From the NCBI GenBank assembly GCA_036250195.1, contig JAVHZZ010000004.1:159338727-159402726 (forward strand): a stretch of DNA of 64,000 nt. Direction: 5' to 3'. Numbering within the stretch: the stretch's first letter is position 1; the number at the start of each line of letters is the position of its first letter. Of the stretch, positions 20,940-28,773 are shown one piece after another. The notes under the pieces are model-generated. The model was not told the origin of the DNA. It searched no databases and saw only the letters and a program-made list of their open reading frames with translations. The translations under genes and the position numbers were made by a program. The stretch comes from Mixophyes australis (Eukaryota; Chordata; Amphibia; Anura; Limnodynastidae).

Positions 20940-21545
20940 CCATTTTTCATAATATTGTACAGTCTATAATGGCTGAATTTTTGGGTATTTTATACAAGTG
21001 GAGGGGGGCCTAGAGAGACAGAAACCAAATTGGCTTTTTCCATGTCAATTAATATTGTACAGTCTATAATGGCTGAATTTTTTGGTATTTTATACAAGTG
21101 GAGGGGGGCCTAGAGAGACAGAGTGACCCCAAACTGTCTTTCTCCATGTCAATTAATATTGTACAGTCTATAATGGCTGAATTTTTTAGTATTTTATACA
21201 AGTGGAGGGGGGCCTAGAGAGACAGAAACCAAACTGGCTTTCTCCATGTCAATTAATATTGTACAGTCTATAATGGCTGATTTTTTTGGTATTTTATACA
21301 AGTGGAGGGGGGCCTTGAGAGACAGAAACCAAACTGGCTTTCTCCATGTCAATTAATATTGTACAGTCTATAATGGCTGAATTTTTTGGTATTTTATACA
21401 AGTGGAGGGGGGCCTTGAGAGACAGAAACCAAACTGGCTTTCTCCATGTCAATTAATATTGTACAGTCTATAATGGCTGAATTTTTTGGTATTTTATACA
21501 AGTGGAGGGGGGCCTTGAGAGACAGAAACCAAACTGGCTTTTTCC
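20940..21545 (+). repeat. 100-bp tandem array 3' of the transposase gene
   Basis: The block gtacagtctataatggctga recurs at about 20957, 21057, 21161, 21261, 21361 and 21461. Spacing is 100 bp except one of 104 bp, where a gagtgacccc variant is inserted. Each unit includes acaagtggaggggggcct. The sequence is unrelated to the 5' array. The fragment at 33170 and the copy at 55571 keep one or a few units. Confidence 0.93.
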
Positions 21546-21785
21546 ATTTCTTTACATATTTAACTATAAGTGTAGGGTGTAATATACATTCAAAGACGAT
21601 GGCTGCATTGCCAATATGCATAGATGGAGAGGAAGACAATCTGTTTTGTGTGTAGAATAGGCCTACCAACGAAGAATTAAACTGTTTTTTTGGATGATTT
21701 ATTACCTCAACAATTAGATTACTTGTCTCTAAAACAGTTGGAGCACTAAATTGGGTTAATTTAGGCCCAAAAACATGGATTTTCC

Positions 21786-21920
21786 CAAAAAATAGCAAAA
21801 CAAAACCAAACAAAACCAAAACCAAAACCAAAACACGCAATGGAGGTTTTGCAAAACCAAAACCAAAACCAAAACACGACGGTAATCCAGATCCAAAACC
21901 GAATCCAAAACCAAAACACG
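21786..21920 (+). promoter_or_regulatory. Subterminal AAAACC motif cluster
   Basis: More than ten AAAACC or AAAACA hexamers lie within the last 150 bp of the transposon. The same cluster is present near the ends of the copies at 33680-33770, 60172-60290 and, inverted, 7045-7160. Subterminal short repeats bind transposase in known hAT elements such as Ac; the role here is inferred from position and conservation. Confidence 0.55.
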
Positions 21921-21948
21921 GGGGTCAGTGACCATCTCTAATTATAAC

Positions 21949-22627
21949 ATAGAACTCAACACAGAACCACACAGAACTATGTATATATCCAGATTCAACC
22001 ATCTTCCATTCAAAGACACATTACACTTCCTTCAAAAAATTTCCATTTACAAACCATCACAACACTATATATTTCCAAATTCACTCACCTTCCATTCAAT
22101 TACATTTTACGTACTATCCAGATTCTAATATGACATGCCTTCCAAAGCCCTCACATATACAGACCACCATTACATTAAACTTAGTTTCCAGTATCGATCT
22201 ATGCATGTCCTATCCCAGTCAAAGCAGGATAACAAGAGAGAGCTTTGTGTTTCTGCTAGAGAAAAAGTTCACTTACAAGTGGGCGGAGTTTACCTTTCCA
22301 CAGGAAGTGCTCACAGCCTTTCATGTGTTAATTTCACCAACTGCTCAAGAGTTGTTTCTCAGGTATTCACAAGTCCCATAATAACAGGAGGGGGAAGGGA
22401 TCGTATATGCAAAGTCACTGTCCTCATTCAACTATGGCTGATTTCTGATATATATTATAAAATGAAATATATAATAATAGATTATTTATATACTCTTCAT
22501 CTTTCCCTCTGATGTCAGTTGTCTGTCATTACAGTGCGACTGAAAGATATCTGTTCTCATCTCTTATCAGCATTCCTTGTGAGTGTATGCAACATATATG
22601 AGTGTGTTAGAACAGGTGATCAATGGG

Positions 22628-22673
<46 letters not shown>

Positions 22674-22700
22674 ATATACATATATATTTGAGTTTGGAAT
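21949..22700. other. Nongenic stretch with half of a direct duplication
   Basis: Nothing coding is recognised. The part 22285-22505 is repeated at 23383-23614. A (TA)n tract lies at 22631-22669. Confidence 0.5.
22285..22505 (+). repeat. Direct repeat, left copy
   Basis: Shares ccacaggaagtgctcacagc, ccaactgctcaaga, ttgtttctcaggtattcaca, tatgcaaagtcactgtc and ttatttatatactcttcatc with 23383-23614 in the same order and orientation. The right copy carries an additional (TA)n tract. Confidence 0.85.
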
Positions 22701-23284
22701 TACCGTATTTCCCCATGTATAAGATGCACCTTTTCCCCCCAAATTTTGTGTCTAAAAACTGGGTGCGTCTTATACAGTGGTAGTAGCGCTTACCCTGTCA
22801 GATGATTCCGTCGGTCCGGTAAAGTCTTCTTTCTTCTGTCCGTTCAGATCCTGATGCTGGAAAGTCGCTTACCGTCCTCTTCGCGATGACCGGATGTGGT
22901 GCGTGAACCGCAGTTGAAACGCACACTTCCGGTTTCTGCATTTGGCGTTTTTCCAATCAGGACCTTGTCAAATCCTGATTGGACATCCAGTCATGGCAAA
23001 GAGGACGGTAAGCGACTATCCAGCTTCAGGATCAGAACGGACAGAAGAAAAAAGACTTTACTGGACAGAGGAAGCATCTGACAGGGTAAGGCAGAATTAG
23101 CAATAGTGTTTGAACTCCGTCTCTCCTCTCTGTACATGTTGCACAATTACTCTGTGAAAAAATTGAGGATAATGTTTTTTGAAGTCACCAATTACTCTGC
23201 AAAACATTAACCTCAATTTTTTCACATGATTTATACAGGTGCGTCTTATACAGTGGAGCGTCATATACATGGGGAAATATGGTA
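22701..23284. mobile_element. Inverted-repeat MITE, taccgtatttccccatgtat family
   Basis: The left end taccgtatttccccatgtat and the right end read inward (taccatatttccccatgtat) match. The next bases ataagatgcacc / atgacgctcc and an inner gtgcgtcttatacagtgg repeat are also shared. A second inner palindrome pairs agtcgcttaccgtcctctt (about 22863) with its inverse near 23000. I could not define a target duplication, so I leave the superfamily open. No protein is encoded. Confidence 0.75.
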
Positions 23285-23521
23285 ATTATGGTAAGGTAAT
23301 CTTTAGTACAGACAAAACATATGTCGAGGTATGCCCCAATAAATTATCCGTCAACAATTAAATCTAAGATCGTAAAGTGGAGTTTACCTTACCACAGGAA
23401 GTGCTCACAGCCTTTTACATGATAATTTGACCAACTGCTCAAGACTTGTTTCTCAGGTATTCACAAGTTCCATAGTAACAGGTGGGGGAATGGATTGTAT
23501 ATGCAAAGTCACTGTCTGTTC

Positions 23522-23558
<37 letters not shown>

Positions 23559-23617
23559 TTAATATTAAAATTTGAAAATTAAATATAAAATAATGGATTA
23601 TTTATATACTCTTCATC

Positions 23618-23654
<37 letters not shown>

Positions 23655-24049
23655 AATATCATTGAATGCTGTTTTCTTAGGAAGCTTGGAAGACAATTTT
23701 TAAAGTAAAATGTTGTAAAATAAAAGTATTTTGAAAGAAAATTATGGCTTATTTTTGTGCCATTTCTTGATAATCCTGAGATAAAGTTCTACACAGTTGA
23801 CATGTGCTTTGGTTCACAGGGTCTAAACAGGTGTGCTGAACCTATGGACTTGTCCATATGTTTTATACTGGCAATAATAGTTGAAATCATTTAACTTCAG
23901 AGTGAATATATATTGCATTATATATATTAATACCTATACATATCATATGATACAGGGACAAACAGATAACATATAGGCACGTAAACAATGTTTATTATTG
24001 ATTAGCTCATTTGATTTCCATGTGCTTATGTTGCACTTTATACAACAGA
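23285..24049. other. Nongenic stretch with right copy of a direct duplication and (TA)n tracts
   Basis: Includes the right copy (23383-23614) of the duplication described at 22285 and (TA)n tracts at 23525-23553 and 23619-23650. Nothing coding. Confidence 0.5.
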
Positions 24050-24353
24050 GCTCATGGGAGACAACATCATATATTTAAATATGCTCACCCACAAAGGCAT
24101 CACTGCTGGAGGAACTATTGGCAGAATTGTTGGACAGACGGTCATGACTGCGTACACACTTCCAAATTTGCACAACATTTTTCCATGATTATTTGTAATT
24201 TTAGGGCCTCAATAAAACCAAATCAAATGATATGATGAGCTTTGGTACGATAAAACATGATCGTGGGAGCGTACACACTATTGCAATATCTGACTAAATG
24301 GTCATTTATTGTGTGATCTGCACAATAATTGCATTAGTGTGTACCCAGCTTAA
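24050..24353. mobile_element. Probable MITE ending in tagtgtgtacccagctt
   Basis: The right end (24331-24353, attgcattagtgtgtaccca) is the exact inverse of the block starting at 6861, and inner gcgtacacact motifs recur (24149, 24270). The left end is not clear. Family unknown. Confidence 0.4.
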
Positions 24354-24807
24354 CTTTTACCATTACTTCCTAGTTGTCTGTTGCAGAGAGCATTCTAGCT
24401 ATCTCGTTGGCAGCAGGTTGTTCTATTCAAGCTCCCATTAAAACTGAGGTCATATGATGTGAACAGGAGGCCAAGAATGCATACAATAAGTTAATAAGAC
24501 CCTAGTCACCAGCATCTTATAAACAAAACAAGTTTTAACTCTTGCCTACTACTTATTTTGTACAAGTCTTTAATTAATTACAATATTTCCTTTGTTCTTC
24601 TAAGCTTCTGTTTGTTGGAGACTGACATGTATGTTTAATATGTCATTACCAGGACTTCCAGAATGTCTTCAATTCATGTGTCACATTTCTCATGTCAGAA
24701 AGTGCTTTTTGTCTGTTGCCATCTGTTAAATCGGAAATGTTCCCCAAAACTGATTGATTTTTCAAAGTATGAATTAAGCAATGAAGCTATATGAAAAAAA
24801 TAAGACC
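24354..24807. other. Nongenic stretch, nothing recognised
   Basis: AT-rich unique sequence up to the target duplication aaaag of the LTR element. Confidence 0.5.
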
Positions 24808-24812
24808 AAAAG

Positions 24813-25316
24813 TGTTATGATCTGCCTTATATCTTTGTGTGCATTTTACCCTGTGTTATGATTTACCTTGTTTCCCTGTGTGTATATTACCCTGAAGTAC
24901 CTGTGATCCTCCAGAGGTGCTGCTGTTCGGCATTTTCCTACTATCAGGGCTTAACTACCACTGCTAGATAATCAGCCACACCTGTCTGCGGCCTATTTAT
25001 GCCTGCTTGTTCCAAAAGCCTTTGCTGGTCATTGAAGTTCCTAGCCTGCTCATGTTGCTCTGTTCCTGAATTACCTGCATGTTTCTGACTACTACTGCAA
25101 ACTGGTTTCAGTTAAGTCAGCTGCTGCATTTCTTTATTATTTACTGCTTGTTTGCCAAGATTTGGAAATCCATTGTTCCATTCAGCCTGAACTGTTACTG
25201 TTTATTTTTGCCTTACCTGGACTATACTTTACTGCAATAAACAGTTTAAATGTTTATTTTATGTGTCTGGCTCCATGGCTGTAATCAAGGAATTGGTTTT
25301 GAACAGAACCATAACA
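24813..25316 (+). repeat. 5' LTR
   Basis: TG...CA ends with the inverted terminus TGTTATG/CATAACA. ggcctatttatgcctgc (about 24990) may serve as a TATA-like box and actgcaataaacag (about 25230) holds an AATAAA polyadenylation signal. Confidence 0.9.
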
Positions 25317-25341
25317 GAATGACCAGCCCAAAAAGAAAGCC

Positions 25342-25716
25342 TTGGAGTCATGTGGAAAAACCCTGCTTCAGATTTCTCCTGGAACTCTCATTGCAATTGA
25401 TTTAATTTGTTTTCTCCCTACAAACATGTCTGCTCTACAAATGGCTGAACAGTCTCTGCTACAATGTCTACAAACGGACATAATTCTGTTACGCTATCAG
25501 CTGGCTCAATTTTCTGCTATACTTTTGGACCTACTCAGGAGACTATCAGAATCTGTTTCTCTGAAATCCAATACTGTTGATTTACTTCAGCCAACTCTGT
25601 CTGCTGCTGAAACTGTGCTGCCAGCACCTCTTAATAGTACTATGACAACTTTGCATTTAACTAACAACTACAGTGTAACAAATGCCCTGTTCACAGGTGG
25701 TCCACGCTCCACCTGA
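25342..25716 (+). pseudogene. Gag N-terminal region of the pol-less LTR element
   Basis: A 124-codon frame. An inner ATG gives MSALQMAEQSLLQ, followed by a leucine-rich, probably helical stretch (IILLRYQLAQFSAILLDLL). This resembles the coiled-coil start of sushi/Mag-type Gypsy Gag proteins. It ends shortly before the zinc-knuckle region, which continues in another frame (25665 onward), so a frameshift or programmed shift separates them. The capsid that normally follows is absent here. Confidence 0.5.
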
Positions 25717-26741
25717 CCGAAGAGGAGCTACGGCGCAGAATCACCAACAAACTGTGTCTCTACTGTGCAAGTAATATACACTTCTTACAAGCCTGTCCTC
25801 TCCGCAGACCACGACAGCCTACCAAACCATCTTCTGTTGTTACTTCTCCGCACTCTGGATTTGCTTACACTTCACCTGTTCTGCTCCCTGGGATGAGACC
25901 CAATCTGCCAACCCCAGTTACCAGTCCTAAGGCGCCAGCTCCAGCCGCCTGTCCTGAGGCGCCAGCTCCAGCCGCCTGTCCTGAGGCACCAGCTCCAGCC
26001 GCCTGTCCTGAGGTACCAGCTCCAGCCGCCTGTCCTGAGGTGCCAGCCTCTGTCTCCTGTTCCGAGGTGCCAGCCTCTGTCTCCTGTTGCGAGGTGCCAG
26101 CCTCTGTCTCCTCTTCCGATGTGCCAGCCTCTGTCTCATGTCCCGAGGTGCCAGCCTCTGTCTCATGTCCTGAGGTGCCAGCCTCTGTCTCCTGTCCCGA
26201 GGTGCCAGCCTCTGTCTCCCGTCCCGAGGTGCCAGCCTCTGTCTCCTGTCCCGAGTGCCAGCCTCTGTCTCCTGTCCCGAGGCGCCAGCCTCTGTCTCCT
26301 GTCCCGAGGCGCCAGCCTCTGTCTCCTGTCCCAAGGTCACATCATTTGCCTCCAGCTCTAAGGTTCCATCATCTGCCTCCAGCTCTGAGGTTCCATCATC
26401 TGCCTCCAGATCTGAGGTTCCATCATCTGTCCCCAGCTCTGAGGTTCCATCATCTGCCTCTAGCTCTGAGGTTCCATCATCTGCCTCTAGCTCTGAGGTT
26501 CCATCATCTGCCTCCAGCTTTGAGCCTGCTGCCACTGTGTCCGGTCCGGAGCCTGCTGCCACTGTGTCCGGTCCTGAGCCTGCTGCCACTGTGTCCGGTC
26601 CTGAGCCTGCTGCCACTGTGTCCGGTCCTGAGCCTGCTGCCACTGTGTCCGGTCCTGGGTCTCCTGCCACTGTGCTGCCCGGTTCAGAGTCTTCAGCCGC
26701 TGCCTCCAGTGCGAGTCACAAGCTGCTGTCATTGTTCCTGA
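25665..26741 (+). pseudogene. Gag zinc knuckle followed by Ala/Pro/Val/Ser repeats
   Basis: This frame is open from 25665. It contains LHLTEEELRRRITNKLCLYC and a complete CCHC knuckle, CLYCASNIHFLQAC (C-x2-C-x4-H-x4-C), then PLRRPR. This is the nucleocapsid of sushi-type Gypsy Gag, whose consensus is LClYCG..GHf...CP. It then enters tandem repeats of nine codons: APAPAACPE, then VPASVSCPE. Near 26255 the repeat motif moves to another frame, so the rest of this frame is a shifted reading. The knuckle binds the element's RNA during packaging. Confidence 0.7.
26255..26730 (+). pseudogene. Repeat-rich Gag region, second frame
   Basis: The VPASVSCPE motif continues here as APASVSCPE, then becomes EVPSSASS units (26350-26515) and EPAATVSGP units (26520-26650), ending GSESSAAASS. 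Each motif is coded by a 27-bp or near 27-bp tandem repeat. The frame then loses the motif (KLLSLFLSYS), and the sense motif goes on in the third frame from about 26725. Confidence 0.6.
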
Positions 26742-28053
26742 GCTACAGTCTGCTCCAGAAGGGGCGCTGCCCTTCCAGTCTGCTCCAGAAGGGGCGCTGC
26801 CCTTTCAGTCTGCTCCAGAGAGGGCCCTGTCCCTCCAGTCTGCTCCAGAGAGGGCCCTGTCCCTCCAGTCTGCTCCAGAGAGGGCCCTGTCCCTCCAGTC
26901 TGCTCCAGAGAGGGCCCTGTCCCTCCAGTCTGCTCCAGAGAGGGCCCTGTCCTTCCAGTATGCTCCAGAGAGTGCCCTGTCCCTCCAGTCTGCTCCAGAG
27001 AGGGCCCTGTCCCTCCAGTCTGCTCCAGAGAGGGCCCTGTCCCATGCGGTTCAGCCCGAGTTGCCAGTCCATGCGGTTCAGCCTGATTTGCCAGTCCATG
27101 CGGTTCAGCCCGAGTTGCCAGTCCATGCAGTTCAGCCCGAGTTGCCAGTCCATGCGGTTCAGCCTGAGTTGCCACTCTATGCGGTTCAGCCCGAGTTACC
27201 ACTTCGTGCTGTCTGCTCTGCGGCTCCTCACAGTGCTGTCTGCTCTGCTTCTCCTCACAGTGCTGTCTGCTCTGCGGCTTCTCACAGTGCTGTCTGCTCT
27301 GCGGCTCCTCACAGTGCTGTCTGCTCTGCGGCTCCTCACAGTGCTTTACAGTCCGAGTGGTGTGCTCAGTCTGGGCTATCCGTCAGATGTGCACAGCTTA
27401 CCGTCCCAGTCGGGGACTCCTGCTTTGCCGTCCCAGTCGGGGACTCATGCTCTGCCATCCCAGTGCGGGATACTGCTGCTCAAGTTGAGGACTCCCCACA
27501 GTTTCCTAGTGAGCCAGAATGCCCAGATGCCTCTTCCAAGTCATCAGATCCTCCTCCAGTCTTCTTTGACAGTGACATCAAACAGTTTTTGTCGGTTCTT
27601 CAGCTGTTCATGAAACAGTTTCAAGACTCTTCAGATTACTTTGCCAACCAATTTAACCAGGTGGGTTCTATAATTATGAGTTTTAGAGGGGAGCCACAGA
27701 CCTGGGCCTTCTCCCTTCTAAATTCCGATAACCCCATTATCCATAATACCATGGACTTTGTTAACGCTGTGTGCAAGAAGTACTCTCCATCAACAGTTGA
27801 TTTTCCTGGTCATAGTCCTTCTGTTTCCATTCCGGCCTGTGTCTCAGCTCCTATGCTTATTCACAAATCATCGATGTCCGTTGCTTCTGTTAGTCAACCT
27901 ATATCTTCAAAAACTAAAGAACAAACAGGAAAAACCCTTTTCTCAACTATACCAATCACAACAAACCTTGGTCACCGGCTTCATGGGCATTGCACCAGTT
28001 TTTCAAAAAATAAAAGGTCCTGTTCCGACTCTAGAATGGGACTCATACTCTGA
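26725..28053 (+). pseudogene. Repeat-rich Gag region and capsid-like segment, third frame
   Basis: In this frame 30-bp units encode SAPERALSLQ (26750-27045), then 27-bp units encode ELPVHAVQP (27055-27200) and SAAPHSAVC (27215-27345), then VPVGDSC units. From about 27540 it changes character: SDIKQFLSVLQLFMKQF, QVGSIIMSFRGEPQTWAFSL and FVNAVCKKY match the Gypsy capsid (pattern Vgfi.slL.G.AlaWA). A Ser/Pro-rich stretch follows until the stop. In ordinary Gag the capsid precedes the zinc knuckle, but here it follows. Confidence 0.68.
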
Positions 28054-28213
28054 GTCTGAAATTGAGACTTCTAGAGACTTGGTGGATGAACTTGACAATT
28101 CTTTTTGTGCTTTTGAAGAATTGGGGTTTGTCTGCACTCCATTGGAGAAGGACTCAATTATGTCTCCTAGAAAATCCCACAAGAGGAGTAAGCGGAAGAA
28201 GAGAAAAGTCTGA
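28054..28213 (+). pseudogene. Basic C-terminal tail of the Gag-like region
   Basis: The open frame 27758-28213 takes over after 28050 with an acidic patch (LEWDSYSESEIETSRDLVDE), then ends PRKSHKRSKRKKRKV, a highly basic, nuclear-localisation-like tail. Whether it is joined to the preceding frame by frameshifting or is simply broken cannot be told. Confidence 0.45.
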
Positions 28214-28251
28214 AAGAGACTTTTTATGGAGCGTCTGGAATCCGCTCCTGT

Positions 28252-28264
28252 AAGGGGGGGATAA
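28252..28264 (+). promoter_or_regulatory. Polypurine tract
   Basis: aagggggggataa directly before the 3' LTR, the usual place for plus-strand priming. Confidence 0.75.
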
Positions 28265-28768
28265 TGTTATGATCTGCCTTTTATCTTTGTGTGCATTTTA
28301 CCCTGTGTTATGATTTGCCTTGTTTCCCTGTGTGTATATTACCCTGCAGTACCTGTGATCCTCCAGAGGTTCTGCTGTTCGGCCTTTTCCTACTATCAGG
28401 GCTTAACTACCACTGCTAGTTAATCAGCCACACCTGTCTGCGGCCTATTTATGCCTGCTTGTTCCAGAAGCCTTTGCTGGTCATTCGAGTTCCTAGCCTG
28501 CTCATGTTGCTCTGTTCCTGAATTACCTGCATGTTTCTGACTACTACTGCAAACTGGTTTCAGTTAAGTCATCTGCTGCATTTCTTTATTATTTACTGCT
28601 TGTTTGCCAATATCTGGAAATCCATTGTTCCATTCAGCCTGAACTGTTACTGTTTATTTTTGCCTTACCTGGACTATACTTTACTGCAATAAACAGTTTA
28701 AACATTTATTTCATGTGTCTGGCTCCATGGCTGTAATCAAGGAATTGGTTTTGAACAGAACCATAACA
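28265..28768 (+). repeat. 3' LTR
   Basis: Same length and ends as the 5' LTR (24813-25316), with about 3 percent differences by eye. Followed by aaaag, the target duplication. Confidence 0.92.
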
Positions 28769-28773
28769 AAAAG

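Larger units (their letters stand above)
16585..21940 (+). mobile_element. Apparently complete hAT transposon (5.36 kb)
   Basis: Perfect 8-bp target duplications attataac lie at 16577-16584 and 21941-21948. The ends share TAGAGATGG as terminal inverted repeat. Inside, in order: a subterminal region with ccgagtacc/ggtactcgg inverted motifs, a TATA box, about eight 100-bp tandem repeats, an uninterrupted transposase gene, about six 100-bp repeats of a different sequence, and a 3' subterminal cluster of AAAACC motifs. An intact frame, undamaged ends and a perfect TSD indicate a recent insertion (inference). Broken relatives lie at 7023, 33170 and 55571. Confidence 0.95.
24813..28768 (+). mobile_element. 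LTR retrotransposon without pol, Gypsy-type gag only
   Basis: Two 504-bp LTRs (24813-25316 and 28265-28768) begin TGTTATGATC and end CCATAACA. Perfect 5-bp duplications aaaag (24808-24812 and 28769-28773) flank the element. By eye the LTRs differ at roughly 13-15 positions, so the insertion is fairly young. The internal 2.9 kb encodes a coiled-coil-like start, a CCHC zinc knuckle, a long repeat-rich region in three successive frames, a capsid-like segment and a basic tail. There is no protease, RT, RNase H or integrase. It must be mobilised by enzymes from another Gypsy element. Confidence 0.92.

Noticed and set aside
21786..21920. AAAACC repeats as interstitial telomere sequence
   Set aside because: The unit is not TTAGGG and the cluster recurs at the same place in four hAT copies, so it is part of the transposon.
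25927..27202. Antisense frames of 136-247 codons opposite the repeat-rich Gag region
   Set aside because: They are mirror frames of coding tandem repeats; the sense strand has LTR orientation, knuckle and capsid motifs.
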